The notes beneath the pieces were generated by a model. That model did no database searches, was not told where the DNA came from, and was given only the letters and a program-made list of their open reading frames with translations. Positions 11,109-20,053 of a stretch of DNA of 64,000 nt are shown one piece after another (positions within the stretch are counted from its first letter, which is position 1; the number at the start of each line of letters is the position of its first letter). The position numbers and the translations under genes are program-made. Source of the stretch: Mycobacterium sp. IS-1590 (GTDB lineage Bacteria > Actinomycetota > Actinomycetes > Mycobacteriales > Mycobacteriaceae); contig NZ_LQIW01000001.1 of assembly GCF_001500025.1 (NCBI RefSeq), positions 495,919-559,918 of the forward strand. The letters run 5' to 3'.

Positions 11109-12239
11109 ATGGCCAAGAATTACGTCAAGGTCTCGGCCAACGTCGCCGATACGGTGCGGCCGAACGTCGCCGGCGGGCATCCGGGCATGCGAGCTCTGCG
11201 CAGTATCGCGACCCGGATCACCACGCCGCTGCTGCCCGACGACTACCTGAAGCTCGCCAACCCCCTGTGGTCGGCGCGGGAGCTGCGCGGCCGGGTGCTC
11301 GACGTCCGGCGCGAGACCGAGGATTCGGCGACGCTGGTGATCAAGCCGGGGTGGGGCTTCTCGTTCGACTACCAGCCCGGTCAGTACATCGGAATCGGTG
11401 TGCAGATCGACGGCCGCTGGCGCTGGCGGTCCTATTCGCTGACCTCGGCGCCGTCGCGCACCACCCGCACCATCACCATCACGGTCAAGGCCATGCCCGA
11501 GGGCTTTCTGTCCACGCATCTGGTGGACGGGCTGGCGCCGGGCACGATCGTGCGGCTGGCCGCTCCGCAGGGCAATTTCGTGATGCCCGACCCCGCACCG
11601 GCCAAGGTCCTGTTTCTGACCGGTGGCTCGGGCATCACGCCGGTGATGTCGATGCTGCGCACGCTGGTCCGGCGCGACCAGATCACCGATATCGTCCATT
11701 TGCATTCCGCGCCAACGGAATCCGATGTGATGTTCGCCGCCGAGCTCGCCGAGCTGGCCCGTGCGCACGGCGGCTACCAACTGCGGTTGCGCGCGACGCG
11801 CACCGCGGGCCGGTTGGACCTGGTCCGGCTCGACGACGAGGTGCCCGACTGGCGCGAACGCCAGACCTGGGCGTGCGGCCCCGAGGGCATGCTCGATGCG
11901 GCTCAGCGGAACTGGTCGGCGGCCGGCCTCGCCGAACGCCTGCATCTGGAACGGTTCGCCGTATCCAAGACCGCCGTGCACGGGCAGGGCGGAACCGTCG
12001 AGTTCGCGCGCAGCGGTAAGACGGTCAGCGTCGACGCGGCCACGCCGCTGATGGAGGCCGGCGAGGCGGCCGGCATCCGGATGCCCTTCGGATGCCGGAT
12101 GGGCATCTGCCAGTCCTGTGTGGTGGGTCTCGTCGACGGCTATGTGCGCGACCTGCGCACGGGCGTCGAACACGAACCCGGAAGTCGCGTGCAGACGTGC
12201 GTTTCCGCAGCATCCGGCGATTGTGTGCTCGATGTCTGA
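11109..12239 (+). CDS. Ferredoxin-type oxidoreductase, electron donor to DesA3 (Rv3230c type)
   Basis: 376 residues. An N-terminal leader of about 55 residues is followed by a ferredoxin-reductase FAD domain ([11 protein letters not shown], then [11 protein letters not shown], the FAD-binding RxYS motif), an NAD(P)H domain with [15 protein letters not shown] and WACGPEGML, and a C-terminal plant-type [2Fe-2S] domain with CRMGICQSC and a distant fourth Cys (QTCVSA). In M. tuberculosis the homologue passes electrons from NADPH to the membrane di-iron desaturase DesA3, which produces oleoyl-CoA. The desA3 gene follows 69 bp downstream and carries the same operator-like element, so the pair should be co-induced. 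Confidence 0.93.
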   Translation: MAKNYVKVSANVADTVRPNVAGGHPGMRALRSIATRITTPLLPDDYLKLANPLWSARELRGRVLDVRRETEDSATLVIKPGWGFSFDYQPGQYIGIGVQIDGRWRWRSYSLTSAPSRTTRTITITVKAMPEGFLSTHLVDGLAPGTIVRLAAPQGNFVMPDPAPAKVLFLTGGSGITPVMSMLRTLVRRDQITDIVHLHSAPTESDVMFAAELAELARAHGGYQLRLRATRTAGRLDLVRLDDEVPDWRERQTWACGPEGMLDAAQRNWSAAGLAERLHLERFAVSKTAVHGQGGTVEFARSGKTVSVDAATPLMEAGEAAGIRMPFGCRMGICQSCVVGLVDGYVRDLRTGVEHEPGSRVQTCVSAASGDCVLDV

Positions 12240-12252
12240 GGTTTACTGGCTG

Positions 12253-12287
12253 GTAACCTACGGGTACGTAGGTTACGGTAGCGTAGG
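12253..12287. promoter_or_regulatory. Operator-like element before desA3
   Basis: GTAACCTACG (12253-12262) and CGTAGGTTAC (12267-12276) form a perfect 10-bp inverted repeat with a GGTA spacer. From 12267 the element continues as a copy of the 11085 site, ending in a second CGTAGG at 12282-12287; 20 of 21 bases are identical. This predicts one regulator, perhaps acyl-CoA-responsive and TetR-like, for both desaturase genes. Confidence 0.7.
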
Positions 12288-12308
12288 CACGCGAGAGGAG
12301 GCCTGACG

Positions 12309-13544
12309 ATGGCAATCACCGACGTTCCCGAATTCGCGCATCTGACCGATGCGGACATCGAGAGTCTGGCCGTGGAGTTGGATGCGATCCGCCAGGACAT
12401 CGAAGACTCCCGCGGTGAGCGCGATGCGCGCTATATCCGCCGCACCATCGCCGCGCAGCGGGTCCTGGAGATCGCAGGCCGCGTGATGCTGGCCGCGAGT
12501 TCGCGCCGCTCCGCGTGGTGGGCAGGCACCGTGACGCTGGGCGTGGCCAAGATCATCGAGAACATGGAGATCGGCCACAACGTCATGCACGGTCAATGGG
12601 ATTGGATGAACGATCCCGAGATCCATTCCTCGACGTGGGAGTGGGACATGAGCGGGGCGGCCAAACACTGGCGCTTCACCCACAACTTCATGCACCACAA
12701 GTACACCAACATCCTGGGCATGGACGACGACGTGGGCTACGGCCTGCTGCGTGTGACGCGCGACCAGAAGTGGAAGCCGCACAACGTTTTCAACCTGCTG
12801 TTCAACACCATGCTCGCGACGCTCTTCGAGTGGGGTGTCGGACTGCAGCACCTCGAGATCGGCAAGATCTTCAAGGGCCGCGACGATCGCAAGGCGACGA
12901 TGGTGCGACTGCGCGAGTTCGGCACCAAGGCCGGCCAGCAGGTGGTCAAGGACTACGTCGCGTGGCCCGCGGTGACCTCGTTGTCGCCGGGCGCAACCTA
13001 CAAGTCGACGCTGAAGGCCAATGCGGTGGCCAACATCATCCGCAACATCTGGTCCAACGCGGTGATCTTCTGCGGCCACTTCCCGGACGGCGCAGAGAAA
13101 TTCACCAAGACCGACATGGTCGGCGAGACCAAGGGCGAGTGGTACCTGCGCCAGATGCTGGGCAGCGCCAACTTCGAGAACGGCCCGGTACTGCGGTTCA
13201 TGAGCGGCAACCTCTGCCACCAGATCGAGCATCACCTGTACCCGGATCTGCCCAGCAACCGGCTCTACGAGATCTCATCGCGGGTGCGCCAGTTGTGCGA
13301 CAAGTACGACCTGCCCTACACGACGGGTTCGTTCCTGGTGCAGTACGGCAAGACGTGGCGGACCATCGCCAAGCTGTCGTTGCCGGACCGGTTCCTGCAC
13401 GACACCGTCGACGATGCCCCCGAGACCCGCAGCGAGCGGATGTTCGCCGAACTGGAACCGACGCAGCGGCGTGGCCTCAAGTCGTCGATCGCGGCCGTGC
13501 GGGCCCGGCGCCGCGACAAGCGCGCAGCGAAACTGGCCGCCTAG
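12309..13544 (+). CDS. desA3: Membrane stearoyl-CoA delta-9 desaturase DesA3
   Basis: 411 residues, ATG preceded by GAGGAGG. It is a membrane fatty-acyl desaturase of the FA_desaturase family with all three histidine boxes: HNVMH (residues 90-94), HNFMHH (about 122-127) and HQIEHH (about 303-308). These ligate the di-iron centre that introduces the cis-9 double bond into stearoyl-CoA. Hydrophobic stretches flank the boxes. The C-terminus is basic (RARRRDKRAAKLAA), a region linked in M. tuberculosis DesA3 to regulated turnover. Electrons come from the reductase encoded just upstream. The stop codon is followed after 5 bp by the repeat element at 13550. Confidence 0.96.
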   Translation: MAITDVPEFAHLTDADIESLAVELDAIRQDIEDSRGERDARYIRRTIAAQRVLEIAGRVMLAASSRRSAWWAGTVTLGVAKIIENMEIGHNVMHGQWDWMNDPEIHSSTWEWDMSGAAKHWRFTHNFMHHKYTNILGMDDDVGYGLLRVTRDQKWKPHNVFNLLFNTMLATLFEWGVGLQHLEIGKIFKGRDDRKATMVRLREFGTKAGQQVVKDYVAWPAVTSLSPGATYKSTLKANAVANIIRNIWSNAVIFCGHFPDGAEKFTKTDMVGETKGEWYLRQMLGSANFENGPVLRFMSGNLCHQIEHHLYPDLPSNRLYEISSRVRQLCDKYDLPYTTGSFLVQYGKTWRTIAKLSLPDRFLHDTVDDAPETRSERMFAELEPTQRRGLKSSIAAVRARRRDKRAAKLAA

Positions 13545-13549
13545 CGCAA

Positions 13550-13880
13550 CCCCCCTTCCGCGAGCGTGCGTGTCTGCACACGACACGCCGCGGATTTACG
13601 GCAGTTTGCGCACGCCGACGGCGTGGCGAGCGTGCGCCCCCTGCGGGCGCGCGGTGTCGGTAGGCCTGCGGTGTCGGTGTCGACTCCCGACCACATCCGG
13701 GCGTCGGCGATGGAACGTCAGCGCAACCCCTTCCCGGACGGCTCCTCGAGGATCCGGGGTAGGGCAGATCCGTCATGGATTCGGCATCGAATCGCAGATC
13801 GGGGTCCGCGAGTGTGCCCAAAATGCCTAATATGCGCGGCGTTTCGTGTGCAAACACGCACGCTCGCGCAAAAGGGGGTC
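13550..13880. repeat. Long-armed inverted repeat of the CGCGAGCG element family
   Basis: The whole gap between the convergent desA3 and rsgA genes. The left arm (13550 to about 13624) and the right arm (about 13808-13880), read on opposite strands, align over about 70 bp at roughly 80-85% identity by eye, starting with a C-run, then GCGAGCGTGCGTGT and CACACGAMACGCCGCG. Each arm also contains a small hairpin. About 180 bp of unrelated sequence lies between the arms and encodes nothing I would defend. The right arm runs into the rsgA stop codon. Such a structure would fold in either transcript. Confidence 0.7.
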
Positions 13881-14856
13881 AGGGGTGCAGGGCGGCCAGT
13901 AGCCGCCGGGCGGCGGCGACCCGGTCGACGGCGGGACCGGTCAAGGTGTCCAGCGCGCACTCCGGATCGGCGGGAGCACCCATGTGCCCACACCCGCGGG
14001 GGCAGTCCTTGATGGCTTCGGCCAGATCCGAGAACGCCAGCAGCACATCGTCGGGCTCGATGTGCGCCAGTCCGAACGACCGGATGCCGGGCGTATCGAT
14101 CACCCAGCCGCCGGATTCCAGCGGCAGTGCGACCGACTGGGTGGAGGTGTGTCTGCCCTTTCCGATATCGGTCACCTCCCCGGTAGCCCTCTCAGCCTGT
14201 GGCACAAGGCGATTCACCAATGTCGACTTTCCCACGCCCGAATGGCCGAGCAGAACCGTGACACGGTCGGTCAGCATCGGGGCCACCGCATCGAGCGGAT
14301 CGTCGCGGCCTGCGGCGGTGATCGTCAGATCGAGATCGGCGAACTGCGCCGCAAACGGTTCGGGCGGAGCGAGATCCGTCTTCGTCAGGCACAGGATCGG
14401 TTTGAGCCCGCCGGCGTAGGCCGCTATCAGTGCACGCTCCACCAGCCCGGTGCGGGGCGGCGGGTCGGCCAGTGCGACGACGATCAACAGCTGGTGGGCG
14501 TTGGCCACCACCACCCGCTCGGTCGGATCGGTGTCATCGGCCGTGCGGCGCAACACCGTTCGCCGATCACCGCGCCGGACGATCCGGGCCAGCGTGTCGG
14601 GCCGGCCGGACAGGTCACCGACGATGCCGACCTCGTCACCGACGACGATCGGGGTGCGGCCCAGTTCGCGGGCGCGCATCGCGACCACGCGACGGTTCGG
14701 ATCACCGCCGAGCGCGCACCCCCAGCGGCCCCGGTCGACGGTCACCACCATCGCTTCCTGCGCGTCGGCGTGCTCAGGCCGAATCTTGGTCCGCGGCCGC
14801 GAGCCTCGGCCGGGTCGCACCCGGACATCGGACTCGTCGTACTCGCGTCGGCTCAA
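13879..14856 (-). CDS. rsgA: Ribosome small subunit-dependent GTPase RsgA
   Basis: 325 residues. The start is a TTG overlapping the aroA stop as TTGA; a longer in-frame extension lies inside aroA and is a shadow. It opens [16 protein letters not shown], then an OB-fold region. The GTPase domain is circularly permuted as expected for RsgA: TKTD (G4) precedes GHSGVGKST (G1), and DTPGIRSF (G3) follows. The C-terminal zinc motif is CPRGCGHMG...C. RsgA acts in late 30S maturation and in release of initiation factors. It is coupled translationally to aroA, the conserved mycobacterial pairing. Confidence 0.95.
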   Translation of the reverse strand: MSRREYDESDVRVRPGRGSRPRTKIRPEHADAQEAMVVTVDRGRWGCALGGDPNRRVVAMRARELGRTPIVVGDEVGIVGDLSGRPDTLARIVRRGDRRTVLRRTADDTDPTERVVVANAHQLLIVVALADPPPRTGLVERALIAAYAGGLKPILCLTKTDLAPPEPFAAQFADLDLTITAAGRDDPLDAVAPMLTDRVTVLLGHSGVGKSTLVNRLVPQAERATGEVTDIGKGRHTSTQSVALPLESGGWVIDTPGIRSFGLAHIEPDDVLLAFSDLAEAIKDCPRGCGHMGAPADPECALDTLTGPAVDRVAAARRLLAALHP

Positions 14857-16172
14857 GCGCGGTCGGCCTCGGTCGTCTGCCCCGCGAGCATGTCGGCCCA
14901 CAACTGGGCGAAACCGGGCAACGTCTTGGCTGTGGTGTCGATGTCCTCCACCGCGACGTCGGGCACTCGTAGCCCCACGATCGCGCCCGCGGTCGCCATC
15001 CGGTGGTCGGCGTAGGACCGCCACAACCCGCCGTGCAGCGGCCGGGCCGTGATCACCAGCCCGTCCTCGGTCTCCTCGCACTGACCGCCGAGACCGTTGA
15101 TCTCCGCCGACAGTGCCGCGAGCCGGTCGGTCTCGTGCCCACGCAGATGCGCGACACCCGACAGCTTCGACACCGAGTCCGGAGCGGCCAGTGCCGCCAG
15201 GGCGGCGACGGCGGGCGTGAGCTCGCCGACGTCGTGCAGATCGACGTCGATACCGCCGTACACTCCGGCTCCCGACACTTCGAGATAGGTATCACCGTGT
15301 TGCACAACAGATCCCAACTTCTTCAAGATCGAGACGATGGCATCGGCCGGCTGCGTGCTCACCCGGGGCCAGCCCGTCAACCGCACGCTGCCCCCGCTGA
15401 CCACCGCGGCGGCCAGGAACGGCACCGCGTTGGACAGGTCGGGCTCGATGTCCCAGTGCCGGGCTGTTATCGGCCCCGGCGACACCCGCCACTGGTTGTC
15501 CCGGCCGTCGTCGACGGCGACTCCCGCGTCGCGCAGCATCGCAACCGTCATCGCCACATGCGGCGCGGACGGGACCGAGTCGCCGGTGTGCACGACGGTC
15601 AGCCCGTCGCGGAACCCGGCGCCCGACAGCAGCAGCCCCGAAACGAATTGCGAGGACGACGAGGCGTCGATCTCCACCGTTCCGCCGATGACCGATCCGG
15701 CGCCGCGCACCGCGAAGGGCAGCCCGTCGCCGTCGATGTCGACACCGAGGCCGCGCAACGCGTCCAGTAGGGGAGAGATGGGCCGGGCGCGGGCCTGCTC
15801 GTCACCGTCGAACGTGACGGTGGCGGTGCCCAGAGCGGCCACCGGCGGCACGAACCGCAACACCGTGCCGGCCAGTCCGCAGTCGATGCGCGCACCCTCG
15901 CTCGGTGCGATCCGGCCGCTGACGGACAGTTCGTCGGCGTGGCCCTCGACCGTCACGCCGAGCGCGGCCAGCGCACCGATCATCAGGTCGGTGTCACGGC
16001 TGCGCAGCGCCCCGCTGATCGTCGATTCGCCGTTGGCTGTGGCCAGCGCGGCCAGCACCAGCGCCCGATTCGTCTGCGACTTCGAGCCGGGCACGGTGAC
16101 GGTGGCATGCACCGGAGTGGTTGTCGACGGTGCAGGCCAGGCCTGGCGTTCGTGGTGTGCGGGCGCGCTCAC
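14853..16172 (-). CDS. aroA: 3-phosphoshikimate 1-carboxyvinyltransferase (EPSP synthase)
   Basis: 439 residues from a GTG. The enzyme joins PEP to shikimate-3-phosphate in the chorismate pathway. Visible: the N-terminal substrate loop [17 protein letters not shown] (about residues 28-44), [10 protein letters not shown] near residues 98-107, the SSSSQF phosphate-binding stretch near 170, and the C-terminal [16 protein letters not shown]. The glyphosate-sensitive motif region is otherwise ordinary. It lies divergent from the SRAP gene with 44 bp between start codons, and its stop overlaps the rsgA start. Confidence 0.96.
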   Translation of the reverse strand: MSAPAHHERQAWPAPSTTTPVHATVTVPGSKSQTNRALVLAALATANGESTISGALRSRDTDLMIGALAALGVTVEGHADELSVSGRIAPSEGARIDCGLAGTVLRFVPPVAALGTATVTFDGDEQARARPISPLLDALRGLGVDIDGDGLPFAVRGAGSVIGGTVEIDASSSSQFVSGLLLSGAGFRDGLTVVHTGDSVPSAPHVAMTVAMLRDAGVAVDDGRDNQWRVSPGPITARHWDIEPDLSNAVPFLAAAVVSGGSVRLTGWPRVSTQPADAIVSILKKLGSVVQHGDTYLEVSGAGVYGGIDVDLHDVGELTPAVAALAALAAPDSVSKLSGVAHLRGHETDRLAALSAEINGLGGQCEETEDGLVITARPLHGGLWRSYADHRMATAGAIVGLRVPDVAVEDIDTTAKTLPGFAQLWADMLAGQTTEADRA

Positions 16173-16216
16173 CGCTCCATCTTCCCCTGTCGGCTCGCCG
16201 TGTAACCATGGGCTTC

Positions 16217-16978
16217 ATGTGTGGACGTTTCGCGGTGACCACAGACCCGGCGCTACTGGCCGAGAAGATCAAGGCGATCGACGAGACCACGGCGGCCACC
16301 ACCGGCGGCAAGGATGCGTCGGGGCCCAACTACAACGTCGCGCCGACCACGACCGTCAGCACCGTGGTCAAGCGCCACAGCGAACCCGATGACGAGGCCA
16401 CCCGGCGGTTGCGGTCGATGCGCTGGGGCTTGGTGCCGCCGTGGGTGAAGGCCAAAGAGGACGGCAGCCCCGAGACTAAGGGGCCGCTGCTGATCAACGC
16501 CCGCTCGGACAAGCTGACCACCTCGCCGGCGTTCCGCAACTCGGCCAAGAACAAGCGCTGCCTGGTGCCGATGGACGGCTGGTACGAGTGGCAGGGCGAG
16601 CGAGGCGCCAAGACGCCCTTCTTCATGTATGCGGGCGACGGTGAGCCGCTGTTCATGGCGGGGCTGTGGACGACGTGGCGGCCCAAAGACGCACCCAAGG
16701 ACGCCAAACCGCTGCTCAGCTGCACGATCATCACCACCGACGCCGCCGGGCCGCTGGCCGAGATCCACGACCGCATGCCGCTGACCGTCAGCGCTGGTGA
16801 TTGGGACCGCTGGTTGGACCCCGACGCGCCGATCGACGAGGGGCTTCTGCGCGGCCACGGAGACCTCGATCGCATCGAGATCCGCGAGGTGTCTCGGTTG
16901 GTGAACAGCGTGCGCAACAACGGCCCGGAGTTGATCGAGCCGGTCGAACCCTCGGCCGAACAAGGCACCCTGCTTTGA
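16217..16978 (+). CDS. SOS-response-associated peptidase (HMCES/YedK-type abasic-site sensor)
   Basis: 253 residues. The ATG at 16217 is chosen over the one nine bases upstream because it gives MCGRF: after Met removal Cys2 is the nucleophile that forms a thiazolidine crosslink with abasic sites in single-stranded DNA. Other family blocks follow: YNVAPT, MRWGLVPPW, INARSD (substrate Asn-Ala-Arg), RCLVPMDGWYEW (with the catalytic Glu) and HDRMPLTV (catalytic His). It protects replication forks at AP sites. A CTGTCG ... AACCAT arrangement at 16187-16209 places a transcription start near 16216, so the message may be leaderless. Its TGA overlaps the next gene as TTGA. Confidence 0.93.
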   Translation: MCGRFAVTTDPALLAEKIKAIDETTAATTGGKDASGPNYNVAPTTTVSTVVKRHSEPDDEATRRLRSMRWGLVPPWVKAKEDGSPETKGPLLINARSDKLTTSPAFRNSAKNKRCLVPMDGWYEWQGERGAKTPFFMYAGDGEPLFMAGLWTTWRPKDAPKDAKPLLSCTIITTDAAGPLAEIHDRMPLTVSAGDWDRWLDPDAPIDEGLLRGHGDLDRIEIREVSRLVNSVRNNGPELIEPVEPSAEQGTLL

Positions 16979-18510
16979 CGCAGCCGGATCCGCCCGGCCC
17001 GCTGTCCGATGCCGCGGTCGTCGACGCGCTGGCCGCCGACCTGCGCAGCGCGGGGTACACCACCGACGGGGTGGCCGCCCTGCTCGGCGCCGACGCCGAC
17101 GCCGCATTCGGCAGGGGAGTGGGGTGGCCGGCCCTGCGGGCCACCGATCGCGTCCTGCGCACCGGGACAGCACAGCAGCGACGGCTGGCGGTGCTGGTGC
17201 GCCTGTTCCTGCTGGGTTCGGCCGAACCCGCCGAAAACGTCGGCCTGGCGTTCGGCTCCGTCGACGTCGACGCGCTGGTGGCCAACGCCGTGTTGGAGTG
17301 GGCGGCCGACGGCGCCGTGCGCGCCGCCCTTGACGTCCGGCCGCACAGCGACGGCGTCAACGACTTCATCGTCGTCTCCGACCTGGACGCGTCGATGCGT
17401 CCGGGGCCGGTGCGACACGACCACGTCCTCGGCATCGGTGGTGCGTCGGTCTCGCTGGCCCGCGCGGTGGTGCGCACGCCGGTCGCCCGCGCGCTGGACC
17501 TCGGAACCGGGTGCGGAGTGCAGGCGCTGCACCTGAACGGGCATTGCGCGCAGATCGTGGCCACCGACACCAACGAGCGGGCACTCGCGCTCGCGGCGGC
17601 GACCGCGCGCCTCAACGACATGTCCTGGGATCTACGGCGCGGCACCCTTTTCGAGCCGGTCGCCGGCGAGCGTTTTGACCTCATCGTCTCCAACCCGCCG
17701 TTCGTCGTGGGCGCAGGCGACCGCGACTACCTCTACCGCGACTCGGGACTGGCCGGGGATACCCTGTGCCGCAACCTGGTTGAGCAGCTTGGCGCCCATC
17801 TGCAGCCTGGGGGCACGGCGTTGGTCATGGCCAACTGGATCGTGCGCCGAGACGACTGGCGCGACCGGGTGCGGCGTTGGTTGGCGGGCACCGGTCTGCA
17901 CGCGTGGGTGGTACAGCGCGAACTCGCCGACCCGGTCAGCTACGTGTCGCTGTGGACGGCCGACGCCGGTGAGGATCCGGATCGGGCGGCGAGCCGGGGA
18001 GGGCAGTGGCTCGACTGGTTCGCCGATGAGGGCATCACCGGCATCGGCATGGGTGTGATCGCCTTGCGCGCGGCACGATCCGGTGCGCACCGGCCGGTAG
18101 AGCATGTTCTCGAGGAGATCACCGGCGCCGACGAGGCGCTCACCGGCGACGAGGTCGACGCGTTCTTCGCCCGTCGGGAGTACCTGCACGACACCTCAGA
18201 CGAGAAGTTGCTGGCCGCGAGGTTGTCGACCGCGCCGGTGTTCCTCGACGAACAGTCGCTGCCGGGGCCCGACGGCTGGCAGGTCGTCGGCGCGGCCGTG
18301 CGCCGCCCGGGTGGGCCCGGCGCCGTCATCGGCGTCGACGAGATCGGGCGGGCGTTGTTGGCCGGCTGTCGGGGCGAGGTGCCGTTGGGGACGTTGATCG
18401 ACCTGCTCGCAACCGTTCACGGCGTCGAGGCCGATGCGCTGGCGCAGGCCGCGCTCCCCGTCGTGCGGGAGGCGATCGGGCGGGGCATCCTCTACCAGGC
18501 CGGCCCTTGA
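16975..18510 (+). CDS. Class I SAM-dependent methyltransferase (N5/N6-type, NPPF motif)
   Basis: 511 residues from a TTG overlapping the upstream TGA. An N-terminal helical domain of about 150 residues precedes a Rossmann methyltransferase core: ALDLGTGCGVQALHL (SAM motif I, about residues 170-184), ATDTNERAL (motif II) and SNPPF (motif IV, about 237-241), the signature of enzymes methylating amino nitrogens of Gln, adenine or guanine. A further 200-residue C-terminal domain of unknown role follows. The architecture matches actinobacterial DUF7059/DUF7782-type methyltransferases. The substrate is unknown; rRNA, DNA or a translation factor are all possible. Coupling to the SRAP gene could suggest nucleic acid. 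Confidence 0.82.
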   Translation: MTQPDPPGPLSDAAVVDALAADLRSAGYTTDGVAALLGADADAAFGRGVGWPALRATDRVLRTGTAQQRRLAVLVRLFLLGSAEPAENVGLAFGSVDVDALVANAVLEWAADGAVRAALDVRPHSDGVNDFIVVSDLDASMRPGPVRHDHVLGIGGASVSLARAVVRTPVARALDLGTGCGVQALHLNGHCAQIVATDTNERALALAAATARLNDMSWDLRRGTLFEPVAGERFDLIVSNPPFVVGAGDRDYLYRDSGLAGDTLCRNLVEQLGAHLQPGGTALVMANWIVRRDDWRDRVRRWLAGTGLHAWVVQRELADPVSYVSLWTADAGEDPDRAASRGGQWLDWFADEGITGIGMGVIALRAARSGAHRPVEHVLEEITGADEALTGDEVDAFFARREYLHDTSDEKLLAARLSTAPVFLDEQSLPGPDGWQVVGAAVRRPGGPGAVIGVDEIGRALLAGCRGEVPLGTLIDLLATVHGVEADALAQAALPVVREAIGRGILYQAGP

Positions 18511-18544
18511 CAGAGGATTCCTCGGTCCGGTTAGAGTAATCCTC
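18507..18544 (+). promoter_or_regulatory. Promoter/operator of the TetR-crotonase operon
   Basis: TTGACA (18507-18512) and TAGAGT (18532-18537) form a -35/-10 pair with a 19-bp spacer. GAGGATT (18513-18519) and AATCCTC (18538-18544) are a perfect 7-bp inverted repeat enclosing the -10. The GTG of the TetR gene begins at 18545, about 7 bp after the -10, predicting a leaderless, autoregulated transcript. Confidence 0.6.
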
Positions 18545-19138
18545 GTGCCATCGCGGACGCGTCCCGATGCGCGGAGCCGGTTGCTCGCCGTCGCGCGCCG
18601 CCGCTTCGCGTGCAACGGCGCGCTCTCGGCCACCCTCGACGAGGTGCGCCGCGAGGCCGGGGTGAGCGTCGGGGCGCTGTATCACCATTTCCCCGACAAA
18701 CTTTCGCTCGCCACCGCTGTCTTCGCCGAGTTGCTCAGCGAGTACCAGGCCGGGTTCGTCACCATGCTGCGCGGACACGACACCGCCGAGGGCGGCATCC
18801 GCGGCGGTGTGACCTATCACCTGCGGTGGATTTCTGCACATCGCGGCGAGGCCGGCCTCCTGCTCGGCCCCAGGCTCGACAGCGCGGAGCTGCGAGCACA
18901 CAACGACGTCTTCTTCGCGGCCATCGGCGACTGGTGGCGTCCGCATCACGCCTACGGCGCGCTGCAGCCGATGCGCCCCGGGGTGACGGCAGCGCTGTGG
19001 CTCGGTCCCGCCCAGGAATACAGCCGGTACTGGGTCGCCGGAGCTGCCAAGCGGATACCACCCGGCACCATCGAGGCCTTCGCTGACGCTGCATGGAAGG
19101 CGTTGCGCACCAACGACACCGAGGAGGACCCGTCATGA
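18545..19138 (+). CDS. TetR/AcrR family transcriptional regulator
   Basis: 197 residues from a GTG. The N-terminal helix-turn-helix is typical: RSRLLAVARRRFACNGALSATLDEVRREAGVSVGALYHHFPDK (about residues 10-52), with GVSVGALYHHF as the recognition helix. The ligand-binding C-terminal domain is family-variable. The gene overlaps the downstream crotonase gene as ATGA, so the two are co-translated, and the promoter carries an inverted repeat suited to autorepression. An acyl-CoA or related ligand is a reasonable guess from the neighbour but is not shown by the sequence. Confidence 0.88.
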   Translation: MPSRTRPDARSRLLAVARRRFACNGALSATLDEVRREAGVSVGALYHHFPDKLSLATAVFAELLSEYQAGFVTMLRGHDTAEGGIRGGVTYHLRWISAHRGEAGLLLGPRLDSAELRAHNDVFFAAIGDWWRPHHAYGALQPMRPGVTAALWLGPAQEYSRYWVAGAAKRIPPGTIEAFADAAWKALRTNDTEEDPS

Positions 19139-19962
19139 CCGATTCGCTGTACCGGACCATGGTGACCGACGGTGACGAGGCCGAGGCGCCACTTCGGGTG
19201 CGCGTCGAGCACCGCGGGGACAGGGCCGTCGTCACGCTGGACGAGCCACGACGGCTGAACGTGCTGTCCGCCCCGCTGGTGCGACAGCTACGGCGGGCGC
19301 TGACCGACCTTGACGCCGACCCGGACGTGCGTTCGGTCGTGCTCACCGGCGCCGGTCCCGGCTTCAGCGCCGGCGGCGACCTCCGCATGATGGACGCCGC
19401 GATCGACCAGCTCGGCGCACCCGAGGGCGCCGCCGACATCTGGCGTTGGATCCGCCGCGAATTCGGTGGCATCGCGCGGTTGATCGCCGGATCGGACACG
19501 ATCTTCGTGGCCGCGCTCAACGGCGCCGCGGCAGGTGTTGGGCTGGCCTGGGCGCTGACCTGCGACCTCGTGGTCGCCAGCGAACGTGCCGTCGTGGTGC
19601 CCGCATTCGCCAAGTTGGGCCTGATCCCTGAGGTGGGCACCAGTTGGGCGCTCACCCGACGCCTGGGTTACCAGGGCGCGCTCGCCTACTATCTGCGCGG
19701 CGAGCACATCGACGCCCGCGAGGCGCAGCGGCTCGGGCTCGTGCAGGAGGTCGTTGAACACGACCGCCTGCTCGCGGTCGCCGACGAGTGGTGTTCGCGA
19801 ATCGCCGCGCTCCCGCCGCACGCCGTCGCGATGAGCAAGCCCCTGCTGCGGGCGGCCGCCGACGCCGACTGGTCCGACGCCCTCACCCTGGAAGAGTTCG
19901 CCGAACCCACCTGCTTCACCACCGCGGCGTTCGCCGACAGGGTGCGCTCGATGCTCTCCTGA
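19135..19962 (+). CDS. Enoyl-CoA hydratase/isomerase (crotonase) family protein
   Basis: 275 residues, overlapping the TetR stop as ATGA. Crotonase-fold landmarks: RLNVLSAPLV, LTGAGPGFSAGGDL (oxyanion-hole Gly and CoA loop, about residues 62-76) and ALNGAAAGVGLAWALTCDLVVAS (second oxyanion region). By eye the two glutamates used by classical hydratases are not conserved: the GGGCEL-type block reads GVGLAW, and PEILLG reads PAFAKLG. An acidic residue is present slightly later in LIPEVG, as in some isomerase-type members. It may therefore be an isomerase or another crotonase activity rather than a hydratase. Substrate unknown. Confidence 0.85.
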   Translation: MTDSLYRTMVTDGDEAEAPLRVRVEHRGDRAVVTLDEPRRLNVLSAPLVRQLRRALTDLDADPDVRSVVLTGAGPGFSAGGDLRMMDAAIDQLGAPEGAADIWRWIRREFGGIARLIAGSDTIFVAALNGAAAGVGLAWALTCDLVVASERAVVVPAFAKLGLIPEVGTSWALTRRLGYQGALAYYLRGEHIDAREAQRLGLVQEVVEHDRLLAVADEWCSRIAALPPHAVAMSKPLLRAAADADWSDALTLEEFAEPTCFTTAAFADRVRSMLS

Positions 19963-19963
19963 A

Positions 19964-19987
19964 GCGGCACCGGCATGCGCCGGCCGC
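19964..19987 (+). terminator. Hairpin after the crotonase gene
   Basis: GCGG-CA-CCGGC, loop ATGC, GCCGG-CCGC: a GC-rich stem with a 2-nt bulge beginning 1 bp after the TGA. There is no U tract. It likely ends or stabilises the TetR-crotonase transcript. Confidence 0.45.
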
Positions 19988-20053
19988 GGTCATGATTTCC
20001 CGCATTTGCCTGATCACGCCAGAATGGGCATTAACATAGTGCGGGTAGGTCGG

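Noticed and set aside
9524..11116. 530-codon minus-strand frame across the BCCT and DUF6912 genes
   Set aside because: Shadow ORF of GC-rich coding DNA, His/Arg/Asp-rich, and it contradicts clear plus-strand domains.
13566..13830. Short ORFs in the desA3-rsgA gap
   Set aside because: They read through the inverted repeat arms, lack ribosome-binding sites and show no protein-like conservation.
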